DNA from: Micromonospora_I sp040659735
Lineage (GTDB): Bacteria > Actinomycetota > Actinomycetes > Mycobacteriales > Micromonosporaceae
Length of the DNA stretch: 64,000 bases
Direction of reading: 5' to 3'
Assembly (NCBI RefSeq): GCF_040659735.1
Contig: NZ_JBFANZ010000029.1
Location: forward strand, 1 to 64,000
The notes beneath the pieces were generated by a model, which saw nothing but the letters and a program-made list of their open reading frames with translations, was not told the origin of the DNA and ran no database searches. Positions 1 through 9,015 of this stretch are shown here, one piece after another. Each line of letters starts with the position of its first letter. Position 1 is the first letter of the stretch. Position numbers and translations under genes: made by a program.

Positions 1-86
1 GCCGGGCTTGGTTCGGCGATCATCGGAGACCACCTCGACCACGTCGGGATGCTACTCGCGCCGCACACCACGACGTCGCCACATGA

Positions 87-3000
87 TCAGCGTCGTGACG
101 CCGCCGCACCGAGCAGGTGCCGCATCGCGCGCGCCACCAGGTCGTCGCGGGCCGCCGGGGCGAGCCCTTCGAGTCCGAATCCGGTGTAGACGGTGTCGGC
201 GGTGACGACCACCGCCCCCTCGTCGAACGCCTGCTGGCTGCGCGCCCAGTTGTTGGCCGGCTGCTGCGAACCGGCCGGTGGCGGCGCCACCGTCCAGCCG
301 CCCAGGTCGGCCTCGAACGAGGTCTGCGCCACGGTCGCGCCGCCGACGACGACGCGGGCGTCGTCGAGGAAGACGCCGAGCCCCTGGGTGCCCCAGTCGG
401 AGACGGAGGAGATGGCGATCTCCACCTGCTTACCGGCGTACCCGGACAGGTCGACCGACCACTCCTGCCAGCCGTTCGAGGCTCCGCTCGCCGCGTTCCA
501 GCTGCCGGTCGTGCCGGTCGGCGAGCAGTCCGCGCCCTGGTAGTGGGCGAGGAACGGGTGCAGTTCATCCCAGCCCGACTGGCAGCTCTCCCCGGTGCCG
601 GTGCTGGTGTGGCCGTTGCGGTCCGGCAGCGTGGTCCAGTTGTCGCTCCCCACCTCGTGCGCCTCGACGAAGAGGTAGTCCCAGTCCGCCTCGGTGTCGT
701 AGGAGGTGAAGAACCGCAGCTCGCCGCTGGTCGCCGTGGAGAGGTCGACGGTGCGGGTGAGCCGCTTGTAGGAGACGTCGGACTGACCGCTGAACAGGTA
801 CCAGCCGCCGGCGTGCGGGTCGAACGGCGCGGCGCCGGGGCGCACCCAGTCCACCGGCGCGGAGCTGGCGAACTGCGGGAACTGGTCCGGCGGCAGGAAA
901 CCGGAGGTGGTCAGGAACGACGCGGTGTGGTCCTGGTTACCGGCCGAGCCGGCGGCGTTGAGCGGGCCGGCGAAGCCACCGAACGCTCCCGCGTTCCCCT
1001 CCAGCGGGTACGGCTCGCCGTCGGCGCCCGTACCGCCGTTGCTGACGTAGGTGTGGGCGCCGAGGTAGTACTGCTGGAAGTCGTTGAGGATCGGCAGACA
1101 GGGGGAGGCGTCCGGGGTGGTGCACTCCGGTGGCGTCAACGGGTTGTAGAAGTAGGAGCCGTTGGCCGCCTGCGCGAAGAGCGCGTTCTTGCCGCCGACC
1201 AGCAGCTTGCCCCCTTCGTTGAGGTAGTCGCGGACGGCGATTTCGGTGTCGAGCGCCGCCTTGGCGGTGGTGCCGGCCGGTTGTCCGGCGGCGCGCAGGA
1301 TGACGTCGTCGCCGGTCTCCCAGACCACCGCGTCGTAGTGCGAGAGCACGCCGAGCGGGTGCGGGGCGTTGCGCCCCATGGCATCGACGTCGTAGACGTC
1401 GCTGCGGTGGCCGGCGGCGGTGAGCGAGGCGGTCACCTCATCGACGTACCTGGCGGTGGTCACGCCCTGCACGGGGCTGATGCCGGTGACGTCCTCGACG
1501 GCGAGCACCAGCACGTCGCCGCCGATGTCGTCGTGCACCCGGTAGGTGAAGTGCTCGCTGGCGACCACTCCGGCCCTGGATTTGTTGCCGGTGAACCAGA
1601 CCTCGACCCGGTCGCCGGGCTTCGCGCCGCGCACCGTGCCGCGCAGTTCGGCGTAGTAGTCGTCGTGCGTGTCGCCGTAGCGCTCGCCGCCCTGCCACTC
1701 GCGCACCGGGACGGTCTTCGGTCGAGCGCCGTTGACCACGTAGTGCATCCGGACGTTCTTCAGCGCCCGCCGGGCGGTCACCGCGACCTGCTGGTCGGCG
1801 CCGTACGAGACGTCGAACGCGTCGACCGCGAAGTCGGGGGTGCTGCGGCCGACGACCGACACGGGGTTGTCGGGGGAGGCCGCCGACCTCGCTACGGCGA
1901 GCGCGAACGGCACGTTCTTGGCGACCTCGGCCGTGATCAGCTTCTCGTCGTCCGGGAAGGTGAAGATGCTGGCGCAGTCCTCGGGGCGCCACTGGTCGTT
2001 GGGGTCGACCGCGGAGGCCGTCTGGCAGGTCGACATCTCGGGGGTGAAGCCGAGTGTGCCGTACCGGACGGTGGCGTGCGTGTCGGTGTCGCCGTTGGTG
2101 GTGTAGAGCTCCGCGGAGAGGTCCGGGTCGTAGCCGGGCACCGCCGGGTGCGCGTCGTCGCCGGCCAGCGCCTCGTAGATCACGTCGTCCGCGGTCGGCG
2201 TGCTGACCTGCCAGCCGACGCCGTAGAGCAGCAGTTCGGCGGCGGAGTGGTAGTTGATGAAGAACTCGAAGCCGACGCGCCGCAGGAGCGAGTCGAACGC
2301 CTTGGTCTCCGGCTCGGAGTTGGCGCCGGAGCCGCGGTAGGTCTCGCTCGCGGGGTCGGGGGAGGAACCTTCGTTGTCGTAGCCCCACTTGTAGCCGAAG
2401 TTGCGGTTGAGATCGACGCCGTCGCCGCTGGTGATCTGGCCGTCGCCGTTGTTGTCGCGCAGGTTCTTGCGCCACAGCCGGTTTCCGGCGGTGAAGGTGA
2501 AGTCGTAGCCGTCGGGGTTGGCGACCGGCAGGAACCACAGCTCGGTGGTGTTGACCAACTGCGTGATGGTCGGGTCGCTGCCGTAGTTGTCGAGGACGTG
2601 GTGCAGCAGCCGCCGGTTCATCTCCGGAGTGATCCATTCGCGGGCGTGCTGGGCGCCGGCGTAGAGCACCGCGGGTCGCTTGCCGTCCGGCACACTCCTG
2701 GCGCCCTTGGTCACCTTGACCGCGAGGATCGGCTGACCCTTGACCGAGCGGCCGATCGTCTCGACCTTCGTCAGGTTGGGGAAGCGGGCCGCGGTGGCGG
2801 TGAGCTCATCGCGGATGCCGCCTGGCTCGCTGTACGACCGGAACGCCCGCCAACCGGCGCTGGCCTGCTCACGCAGTGCGGTCGAGGCCGCCTTGCCGCG
2901 CACCTTCTTGACACTGAGCGGAACGCCCTTGCTGGTGAGCCGGGTGGCCTGGCTCTTGGTCAGCACCGTTTCCACGGTGGCGTTGCCGCCCGCGTCCGAG

Positions 3001-3197
3001 CGCGCCGTCGCGTGGTCGAGGTCGACCCCGACATCGCGGAGCTCGTCCAGCTGTTTCGGATTGAGTGTCCCGACATACACCTCCAGGCTGTCGCGGCCGC
3101 CCGGATCGGACGGTGGCCGCGCGCTCGCCGGTGCGGTCAGCGCCATCGCGCCGACCAGAGTCAACACGCAGGCGGTTGCCAGTCGTGCTCTCCTCAT
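87..3197 (-). CDS. Secreted M14 zinc carboxypeptidase
   Basis: A 1036-residue secreted metallopeptidase that should remove C-terminal residues from peptides outside the cell. The signal peptide is residues 1-26 (RR start, hydrophobic core, ASA cleavage). The M14 domain follows a short propeptide-like region: zinc ligands HAREW (His183, Glu186) and His316 (NYHS), with general base Glu386 in GFTPEM. After about residue 450 comes a long C-terminal region with a beta-sandwich-like stretch resembling that of bacterial immune-inhibitor-type proteases. I chose the ATG at 3197 because GAGGGGG lies upstream and the signal peptide begins there; a longer in-frame extension to 3260 lacks both. No partner gene is adjacent. 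Family assignment is secure, substrate unknown. Confidence 0.93.
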   Translation of the reverse strand: MRRARLATACVLTLVGAMALTAPASARPPSDPGGRDSLEVYVGTLNPKQLDELRDVGVDLDHATARSDAGGNATVETVLTKSQATRLTSKGVPLSVKKVRGKAASTALREQASAGWRAFRSYSEPGGIRDELTATAARFPNLTKVETIGRSVKGQPILAVKVTKGARSVPDGKRPAVLYAGAQHAREWITPEMNRRLLHHVLDNYGSDPTITQLVNTTELWFLPVANPDGYDFTFTAGNRLWRKNLRDNNGDGQITSGDGVDLNRNFGYKWGYDNEGSSPDPASETYRGSGANSEPETKAFDSLLRRVGFEFFINYHSAAELLLYGVGWQVSTPTADDVIYEALAGDDAHPAVPGYDPDLSAELYTTNGDTDTHATVRYGTLGFTPEMSTCQTASAVDPNDQWRPEDCASIFTFPDDEKLITAEVAKNVPFALAVARSAASPDNPVSVVGRSTPDFAVDAFDVSYGADQQVAVTARRALKNVRMHYVVNGARPKTVPVREWQGGERYGDTHDDYYAELRGTVRGAKPGDRVEVWFTGNKSRAGVVASEHFTYRVHDDIGGDVLVLAVEDVTGISPVQGVTTARYVDEVTASLTAAGHRSDVYDVDAMGRNAPHPLGVLSHYDAVVWETGDDVILRAAGQPAGTTAKAALDTEIAVRDYLNEGGKLLVGGKNALFAQAANGSYFYNPLTPPECTTPDASPCLPILNDFQQYYLGAHTYVSNGGTGADGEPYPLEGNAGAFGGFAGPLNAAGSAGNQDHTASFLTTSGFLPPDQFPQFASSAPVDWVRPGAAPFDPHAGGWYLFSGQSDVSYKRLTRTVDLSTATSGELRFFTSYDTEADWDYLFVEAHEVGSDNWTTLPDRNGHTSTGTGESCQSGWDELHPFLAHYQGADCSPTGTTGSWNAASGASNGWQEWSVDLSGYAGKQVEIAISSVSDWGTQGLGVFLDDARVVVGGATVAQTSFEADLGGWTVAPPPAGSQQPANNWARSQQAFDEGAVVVTADTVYTGFGLEGLAPAARDDLVARAMRHLLGAAASRR

Positions 3198-3342
3198 TCG
3201 CGCCCCCTCGGTTGAAGGATCTCTATGCGCGAGCCTCGTGTCCGTGCTGATGGGTGTCAATCAGGCGGTCGGCCGCAGCATCCACCGGGCAGGCGGATGC
3301 CGCCGGGGCGTCCGGCGGGGGAGGTCGGTCGGGCGGGGTCGG

Positions 3343-3813
3343 TCAGCCGAGGCAGCTGTCATTGCCGAGGCGGCTCAGCACGGCGGTGCAGATCTCGTCG
3401 AGCTGGGCGACCTGTCGCGGGCTGAGGCTGTCGAAGAGCAGGGCGCGCACCTGCGCGACGTGCCCGGGCGCGGTCTCGACGACCTTGGCGTGGCCGGCGT
3501 CGGTCAACACGGCGACGGAGCCCCGGCCGTCGTCGCTGGCCCGCTCGCGGCGGACCCAGCCGCGTTCCTCGAGCTTGGAGATCAGGTGGGACAGGCGCGA
3601 CTGCGACCCGTTGGCGAGGGCGGCCAGCTCACTCATCCGCGCGGCCCGTCCGGGGGCCTCGGAGAGCATCGCCAGCACCCAGTAGCCGAAGTGCGTCAGC
3701 TCGGCGTCCCGCTGCAGTTGGGTGTCGAGCGCCGCAGGCAGGAGCGTCATCACGGCGCCCAGTCGCCGCCAGGCCCGCTGCTCGTCGTCGGTCAACCATC
3801 GGTTGTCTTCCAC
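3343..3813 (-). CDS. MarR-family transcriptional regulator
   Basis: A 156-residue winged-helix regulator. The MarR fold is visible: LTHFGYWVLAMLSEAPGRAARMSELAALANGSQ (helix-turn-helix entry), recognition helix SRLSHLISKLEERGWV and wing RRERASDDGRGSVAVLTDAG. It is divergent from the DoxX/NmrA genes, and the shared intergenic region holds two matching palindromes, so it probably represses both itself and the DoxX operon. The GTG start at 3813 is the only good candidate. A typical inducer would be a phenolic, quinone or other electrophile, but this is inferred from the family and from the oxidoreductase neighbour. Confidence 0.9.
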   Translation of the reverse strand: MEDNRWLTDDEQRAWRRLGAVMTLLPAALDTQLQRDAELTHFGYWVLAMLSEAPGRAARMSELAALANGSQSRLSHLISKLEERGWVRRERASDDGRGSVAVLTDAGHAKVVETAPGHVAQVRALLFDSLSPRQVAQLDEICTAVLSRLGNDSCLG

Positions 3814-3830
3814 TCGTCCACGGTAGCAGT

Positions 3831-3881
3831 ACTTGACAATTCAAGTAACCGTCTCTAGGTTTGTCACTTGAATGTTCAAAT
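3831..3881. promoter_or_regulatory. Divergent promoter with two MarR-type operators
   Basis: Two copies of one palindrome: ACTTGA-CAAT-TCAAGT at 3831-3846 (perfect) and ACTTGA-ATGT-TCAAAT at 3866-3881 (one mismatch). A near-consensus promoter for the DoxX gene overlaps the first: TTGACA at 3833-3838, 17 nt, TAGGTT at 3856-3861. The second operator lies at about the transcription start. Occupation by the adjacent MarR protein would block this promoter. Confidence 0.8.
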
Positions 3882-3908
3882 AACTGCCCGCGATGTGGAG
3901 TGGTCCCC

Positions 3909-4280
3909 ATGAACACCGTCCTGTGGGTCCTGCAGATCCTGCTTGCCGCCGCGTTCGCGATGGCAGGCTTGATGAAGGCCACCCAGCCGAAGCGGAAACT
4001 CGCGGCGAACATGCCGTACGTCGAGGACTTCTCCGGCGGCGCGATCAAGGCGATCGGCGTCCTGGAGCTTCTCGCCGCGCTCGGCCTGGTCCTGCCCGCC
4101 TGGACCGGCATCGCGCCGATCCTCACGCCGTTGGCCGCCACCGGCCTGGTCATCGTCATGATCGGCGCCGTTGTCGTGCACGGCCGGCGGAAGGAGTGGG
4201 GCAGCCTCCCGATCAACCTGGTGCTGCTCGTCCTGTCCGCGGTCGTGGCATGGGGGCGCTTCGGCCCCTACTCCTACTGA
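3909..4280 (+). CDS. DoxX-like membrane protein
   Basis: A 123-residue protein with four predicted membrane segments (about residues 3-22, 45-66, 70-92 and 100-116), which fits the DoxX-like family in both length and topology. The start is the ATG at 3909, behind GGAG; an upstream in-frame extension has no membrane segment or ribosome site. It is first in an operon with the NAD(P)-binding protein (58 nt gap) and is divergent from marR. DoxX-like proteins next to quinone- or nitro-reducing enzymes are usually associated with thiol or electrophile stress; the exact role here is unknown. Confidence 0.85.
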   Translation: MNTVLWVLQILLAAAFAMAGLMKATQPKRKLAANMPYVEDFSGGAIKAIGVLELLAALGLVLPAWTGIAPILTPLAATGLVIVMIGAVVVHGRRKEWGSLPINLVLLVLSAVVAWGRFGPYSY

Positions 4281-4338
4281 CCTCACCGCACCACACGCCG
4301 ACGCGGGGTTGCCCCGCGTCAATTTCCAAGGGAGCGCC

Positions 4339-5196
4339 ATGATCACCATTACCGGGGCAACCGGCCAGCTCGGCCGGCTCACCGTCACCGCGCTGCTCGA
4401 CCGGGGAGTGCCCGCGGGCGAGATCGTCGCCGCCGTCCGCAACCCGGACAAGGCCGCCGACCTGGCCGCACTCGGCGTACAGGTGCGGCACGCCGACTAC
4501 AACCAGCCCGAGACGCTGGCCGAGGCGTTCGCCGGCACCGACCGGCTGCTGCTCATCTCCGGGAGCGAGGTCGGTCAGCGCGTCGCCCAGCACGCGAACG
4601 TCGTGGCGGCCGCGAAGGCGGCCGGGGTGCGGTTGATCGCCTACACCAGCATCCTCAACGCCGACACCAGCGGTGTCAGCCTCGCCACCGAGCACCGGGC
4701 CAGCGAGGCGCTGGTCCGCGACTCGGGCCTGCCGTTCGTGCTGCTGCGCAACGGGTGGTACCTGGAGAACTACACCGCCAACCTCGCCCCGGCGCTGCAG
4801 CACGGCGCCATCTTCGGCACCGCCGGAGAGGGCCGGGTCGCCGCCGCGACCCGCGCCGACTTCGCCGCGGCCGCCGCCGCCGTGCTCGCCGGGGAGGGCC
4901 ACGAGAACGCGGTCTACGAGCTCGGCGCCGACCAGTCCTTCACGATGGCGGAGCTCGCCGCTGAGGTGACCCGGCAGAGCGGCACCGAGGTCGTCTACCG
5001 CGACCTGCCCGCCGAGGAGTACACGAAGGTCCTCGTCGGCGTCGGCCTGCCCGAGCCGGTCGCGGCGATGCTCGCCGACTCCGACCAGGGCATCGCCCGC
5101 GGTGAGCTCGCCACCGACAGCGGCGACCTCCGCACGCTGATCGGGCGGCCGACGACGACGCTCGCCGAGGGGATCGGCGCCGCGCTCGCGGCCTGA
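4339..5196 (+). CDS. NmrA/QorB-like NAD(P)H-binding oxidoreductase
   Basis: A 285-residue Rossmann-fold protein of the atypical short-chain (NmrA/HSCARG) group. It starts with the dinucleotide-binding motif TGATGQLG, and the stretch LLLISGSEVGQRVAQHANVVAAAKAAGV is typical of QorB-like NAD(P)H:quinone oxidoreductases. The AAGGGAG before the ATG at 4339 supports the start. Co-transcription with DoxX under the MarR operators suggests a role in reducing quinones or sensing redox state. A hairpin terminator follows. The family is clear, the substrate is not. Confidence 0.88.
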   Translation: MITITGATGQLGRLTVTALLDRGVPAGEIVAAVRNPDKAADLAALGVQVRHADYNQPETLAEAFAGTDRLLLISGSEVGQRVAQHANVVAAAKAAGVRLIAYTSILNADTSGVSLATEHRASEALVRDSGLPFVLLRNGWYLENYTANLAPALQHGAIFGTAGEGRVAAATRADFAAAAAAVLAGEGHENAVYELGADQSFTMAELAAEVTRQSGTEVVYRDLPAEEYTKVLVGVGLPEPVAAMLADSDQGIARGELATDSGDLRTLIGRPTTTLAEGIGAALAA

Positions 5197-5210
5197 CCCC
5201 GCCTCGTTCC

Positions 5211-5242
5211 GCTGCCCCGCCCGGTGATCCGGGCGGGGCAGC
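5211..5242 (+). terminator. Rho-independent-type terminator
   Basis: A perfect 14-bp stem (5211-5224 with 5229-5242, GCTGCCCCGCCCGG and its complement) closed by TGAT, 14 nt after the NmrA-like stop codon and followed by a short T run. Confidence 0.8.
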
Positions 5243-5341
5243 GGTGTTTCCCGGTCACGCGAGCGCGTCACACCGGGCCGTCGCCGCGGCCAATTCCGCC
5301 GCGATTTGAACTCTTCGGCCCCGGCAACCGAGATACAGGGT

Positions 5342-6220
5342 GTGAAGCGCGCGCAGCAGACCTCTCTTCGTCGGCGATCTCGGGCTCATGGCGAGGATTC
5401 GGGGCTACGGCTGAGCCGTGGTCCCGGGATCGCGGCGATCGTCGGCGGCGCTGCCGTCGCCGGGGCTCTCGCGTTCGCCCCGGCCGCCCTCGCCGACGTC
5501 ACGGTCAGCCCCTCCGTCGCGGTCCGCGGGGACGCAGCGAAGATCACCTTTGAGGTTCCCACCGAGCGGGGCCCCGCCTACACCACCGCCGTGCAGCTAC
5601 AGTTCCCGGTCGAGACGCCGGTCGCCGAGGTCTTCCCGATGTCCGTTCCGGAGTGGGCGCCGAAGATCACCGAGCGCAAGCTGGACCAGCCGATCGAGGC
5701 GATCCACGGCACCCGTACGAGCGACGTCGTCTCGGCCATCACCTGGACACGGGCCGCCCCACCGCCCACGGCGCCCGGCGAGGTGGTGCGGTTGCCGGTG
5801 TCGATCGGACCGCTGCCCGACGCGGAGCGGATCGCGTTCACCCTCCTACAGACGTACTCCGACGGCACGGTGGTGCGCTGGGGCGGCGCACCCGACAAGC
5901 CGGCGGCGGTGCTGACCCTGCGGCCCGTACCGCTCGACCCGCACGGCGCGGCCGAACCGGGCGACGATCCGGCCGCCCAGGCGGCGCCGACCGGCGACAC
6001 CGGGACTGCCCCGCTGCTCGGCGCCGGGCTGGCCGTGGGGTTGGGGCTCGCCGTCGGCGGATGGTTCATCGCCCGCAGCCGCCGGCCGTCACTGGAGCCC
6101 GCCGGCCCGGCCGCACCCGCCCACCCGAACGCCGCTCGGTCACCGGACGCCGACGCGGCCGAAGACGACGAAGCCGCAGTCGACGCCGAGCCGTCGCGGT
6201 GGCGGTTGCGCCAACCGTGA
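5342..6220 (+). CDS. YcnI-family (DUF1775) copper-associated exported protein
   Basis: About 292 residues. An Arg-rich N-region and hydrophobic segment ending ALA form a signal peptide, giving a mature N-terminus at DVTVSPS. The domain then shows the YcnI-like features RGDAAKITFEVPTERG, VQLQFPVETPVAEV and the WG/GGAPDKPAAVL end. A Gly/Ala-rich membrane anchor (LLGAGLAVGLGLAVGGWFIARSRR) precedes an acidic cytoplasmic tail. It is convergent with the CopC-CopD fusion, the two stops being 3 nt apart. YcnI proteins bind copper and accompany CopCD. The start is uncertain: GTG 5342 or TTG 5306, neither with a strong ribosome site. Confidence 0.82.
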   Translation: MKRAQQTSLRRRSRAHGEDSGLRLSRGPGIAAIVGGAAVAGALAFAPAALADVTVSPSVAVRGDAAKITFEVPTERGPAYTTAVQLQFPVETPVAEVFPMSVPEWAPKITERKLDQPIEAIHGTRTSDVVSAITWTRAAPPPTAPGEVVRLPVSIGPLPDAERIAFTLLQTYSDGTVVRWGGAPDKPAAVLTLRPVPLDPHGAAEPGDDPAAQAAPTGDTGTAPLLGAGLAVGLGLAVGGWFIARSRRPSLEPAGPAAPAHPNAARSPDADAAEDDEAAVDAEPSRWRLRQP

Positions 6221-6223
6221 CGA

Positions 6224-7894
6224 CTAGCGCACCCGCACGGTCGTGGTCACGGTCGCCTGGTCGATCTCCGAGATCCGCAGGGTGAAGCGCAGTTCCCAGT
6301 CGCCCGGAACCGCGAAGGTGACGGCGCCCACCGAGTGATGCGGTTCGAGCCCGAGCAGCGGAGTGGTGACCGGCTCAACGTCGCGGGCCGGTAGCGCCGC
6401 GGTCAGCCGCCACTCCGCCACCGGCAGCGCCTTCCCCTGCGGCGTGTACGCGTAGGCGTGCACCGTGTTGTTCTCGCCGAGCTGCACGGGATACACGTCG
6501 AACTGCAGCGTGTAGAGCGGGCTGGTCAGGGTCTGCGCGAACCCGTCCTGCGTGGCCACCTCCGCCTCCGCGACCGCCGTCCGCCCCGGCGTGGTCTGCA
6601 CCAGCGCCGCGCTGAGCCCCAGCACCAGCAGCGTGCCGACCAGTTCGGCCAGCACGGTGCCGCGCAACCGCCGCGACGTCGTCGGGCCGCGAGTGCCTCC
6701 CAGTCGCCGCGCGTAGGCCGCCGCGAGCAGTACCAGCCCCAGCAGCCCCACCTTGAGCGCGACCAGTCGCCCGTAGTCGCTGCCGGTCAACGCGCGCAGG
6801 GAGCCGATCTCGAGCAACGCCTGCACCGCGCCGCCGAGCACGAGCCAGCAGACCGCCAGCGCCGCCCAACGCGACCACACCGGCAGAACCAGCGCCAGCA
6901 CCCGGGGATGCGCCCGGCGCAGCAGGAACGCCACCAGCGTCACCAGCCCGCCCAGCCAGACCGCCATCGCCAGCACGTGCACGGTGTCCGCGACCACGCT
7001 CACGCCCGGCAGCGGCGCCGCCGCGGCGTGGCCGGAGAGCGGCCAGGTCGCCGCCCCGGCCAGCGCGAGCAGCGCCAGCACCGCCCCGCGCCGGGAGCCG
7101 CCCCGGCCGCGCAGCACGGGACCCAGCAGCGCCGCGACCGCGGGGAGCAGTGCCAGCCGCACCGTCAGGACGATGCCGAACGGGCTGGTCAGCACCGCGC
7201 CGAGTTCGGTGGCGGAGACGTCCAGGACACCCGCGCCGCTGGCGTACGGGGCCTGTAGCCAGAGCCCGGCCAGGGTCGCGGTGCCGATCAGCGCCAATCC
7301 GACCCGGACCAGCCGGATCGGTCCGGCCCGGGAGAGCCGGCGCGGCCAGAGCAGCGCGAGCATCAGCGTCGGACCGATGACGAGCGCCAGCCCGGCGTAC
7401 CCGAGGTATTTGGCGACCGGGACCCCCACCCGCACTGCCGGGTCCACCCCGCCGTCACGCGGCTGCGGCACGGTGAAGGAGGGCGCGCCCACGGAGAAGG
7501 TGAAGCCGCCCGCGACCGGGTGGCTGTCCGCGGAGATCACGCGGTAGCTGACCAGGTACGTGCCGAGCGGGCGGTCCGGCACGCGGATCGGGATCGTCAG
7601 CGTCCGGCCGGCGAGGCTCGGCTCCCCGGCGGTGATCCGCTTGCCGTCCGGGGCGAGCACCTGTGCCTTCCCTGCCACCAGCCGCACCGGCTCGCTGAAC
7701 GTCAGCACCGCCTGCGTCGGCGAACGTCCGATGACCGAACCCTGCACGGGCGAGGTCGAGACGAGCGCCGCGTGCGCGCTCACCGGCGGCGCGGGTCCGA
7801 GCAGCACGGCCGAAGCGCCGAGGAACGCGCCGGCCACCACCGCCCGCCACCCGCGGCCGCGTCGACCACCCGGCTGCTGCTGCTGATCTCTCAC
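6224..7894 (-). CDS. CopC-CopD fusion copper transport protein
   Basis: About 556 residues. A signal peptide ends at VSA|HAALVSTSP, so the mature protein would begin with His, the usual first copper ligand of CopC. The CopC domain continues to ISADSHPVAGGFTFSVG, which carries the Asp and His ligands. Then come a linker, about eight membrane helices (CopD, roughly residues 170-440) and a C-terminal periplasmic beta domain. Such fusions move or handle copper at the actinobacterial membrane. The GTG at 7894 is preferred; open sequence upstream to 8260 is not protein-like. It is convergent with the YcnI-like gene, forming a copper module. Confidence 0.88.
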   Translation of the reverse strand: MRDQQQQPGGRRGRGWRAVVAGAFLGASAVLLGPAPPVSAHAALVSTSPVQGSVIGRSPTQAVLTFSEPVRLVAGKAQVLAPDGKRITAGEPSLAGRTLTIPIRVPDRPLGTYLVSYRVISADSHPVAGGFTFSVGAPSFTVPQPRDGGVDPAVRVGVPVAKYLGYAGLALVIGPTLMLALLWPRRLSRAGPIRLVRVGLALIGTATLAGLWLQAPYASGAGVLDVSATELGAVLTSPFGIVLTVRLALLPAVAALLGPVLRGRGGSRRGAVLALLALAGAATWPLSGHAAAAPLPGVSVVADTVHVLAMAVWLGGLVTLVAFLLRRAHPRVLALVLPVWSRWAALAVCWLVLGGAVQALLEIGSLRALTGSDYGRLVALKVGLLGLVLLAAAYARRLGGTRGPTTSRRLRGTVLAELVGTLLVLGLSAALVQTTPGRTAVAEAEVATQDGFAQTLTSPLYTLQFDVYPVQLGENNTVHAYAYTPQGKALPVAEWRLTAALPARDVEPVTTPLLGLEPHHSVGAVTFAVPGDWELRFTLRISEIDQATVTTTVRVR

Positions 7895-8084
7895 CCCAGG
7901 TAGTTCGGTCCGCGGCGTCGGAAGGTTCAATCTCGATGGGACCCCGGCCCTTCCGCGCACCCCGCGCGCCGTCCGGCCATGCCGTTTGCCCGCCATGGCG
8001 CCGGGAACGATGCAGGGTGAGCGGCGCAGACCGGCGGCACGCGTCGCCCGGGCGCGTGGTGCCGCGCCGCGAGAGGAGGGCGTC

Positions 8085-8660
8085 ATGGCAGCACAGCAGA
8101 CTCCGCTGCGGGGCAAGCGCGTGGCGTTCCTCGCCGCCGACGGCGTCGAGGAAATCGAGTACGTCGAGCCGCGGGGCGCGGCCGAGCGGGCCGGTGCGAC
8201 GGTGGAGCTCATCTCGACCCAGTCGGGTTCGATCCAATCGGTGCAGCAGGACATCAACAAGTCGAAGACCTATCCGGTGGACAAGACGGTCAGTGAGGCG
8301 AACCCGGCCGACTACGACGCGTTGGTCCTGCCCGGTGGCGTGGTCAATCCGGACAAGCTGCGGCAGTTCCCGGACGCGATGCGCTTCGTCCGCGCGTTCT
8401 TCGACCAGTCGAAGCCGGTCGCGGCGATCTGCCACGGCCCGTGGTCGCTGGTCGAGTCAGGCGTGGTGAAGGGGCGGACGGTGACCTCCTTCCCCAGCCT
8501 CCGCACGGACATCACGAACGCCGGCGGGCGCTGGGTCGACGAGGAGGTGCACGTCGACTCCGGGCTGGTCACCAGCCGGAAACCGACGGATCTGCCGGCG
8601 TTCTGCACGCAGATGGTCAATGCGATCGCCAAGGGTGAGCAGGCCAAGGTGCCGGTCTGA
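8085..8660 (+). CDS. PfpI/DJ-1 family protein (type 1 glutamine amidotransferase-like)
   Basis: A 191-residue DJ-1/PfpI fold protein. The nucleophile elbow AAICHGPWSL carries the catalytic-type Cys-His pair, and GVEEIEYVEPRGAAERAG contains the conserved Glu. Members act as proteases, glyoxalase-like deglycases or chaperones in stress. The ATG at 8085 follows AGAGGAGGG. It is divergent from the CopCD gene with a 190-nt gap and stands alone. Stress-protein role inferred from the family only. Confidence 0.88.
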   Translation: MAAQQTPLRGKRVAFLAADGVEEIEYVEPRGAAERAGATVELISTQSGSIQSVQQDINKSKTYPVDKTVSEANPADYDALVLPGGVVNPDKLRQFPDAMRFVRAFFDQSKPVAAICHGPWSLVESGVVKGRTVTSFPSLRTDITNAGGRWVDEEVHVDSGLVTSRKPTDLPAFCTQMVNAIAKGEQAKVPV

Positions 8661-9015
8661 GCGGTGCCCTGACGTGCCGGCGGCGCCGGATGGGCGCGCT
8701 GCGGGCAGGCAGGTGACGACAGTCCCGGCCGGAACCACTGGACGGGGTTCGGGCGGCCGTGGCCGACGTCGGTGCGATGAAGTGTCTGCGACGGCCACGG
8801 CTTTCTTATGCCGTCGATCACCTGCGCGCCGGTCGCACCCGGTTCCGTGGTCACAATCCGCCAGGTAACCGGATCGCGAGCCGGCAGTCGAGACATAGCC
8901 GGGGCGCGGGGAGGGCGAAGCCCGGCCCAAGCGCTATCCACGATCATGTATTAGGCGAGATGACCTCGCGGCCGTAAGGTTAGGCGATCCTAAGTTGAAG
9001 GTCGCAGGAGTCGTC
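8661..9015. other. Intergenic region: hairpin and iron box
   Basis: No gene is seen. It contains a hairpin at 8757-8800 (CCGTGGCCG pairing with CGGCCACGG across a 26-nt loop with partial further pairing), which could end the PfpI transcript, and the IdeR box and promoter of the importer operon at its right end. Confidence 0.6.
8975..8993 (+). promoter_or_regulatory. DtxR/IdeR iron box
   Basis: TAAGGTTAGGCGATCCTAA matches 16 of 19 positions of the IdeR/DtxR consensus (TTAGGTTAGGCTAACCTAA), with a perfect inner palindrome TTAGG-CGAT-CCTAA at 8980-8993. It lies 23 nt before the first permease start, so the importer should be repressed when Fe(II) is plentiful. Confidence 0.85.

Noticed and set aside
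117..3215. Long plus-strand open frame opposite the carboxypeptidase gene
   Set aside because: Arg/Gly/Val-rich shadow of high-GC coding; the minus strand carries the signal peptide, zinc motifs and ribosome site.
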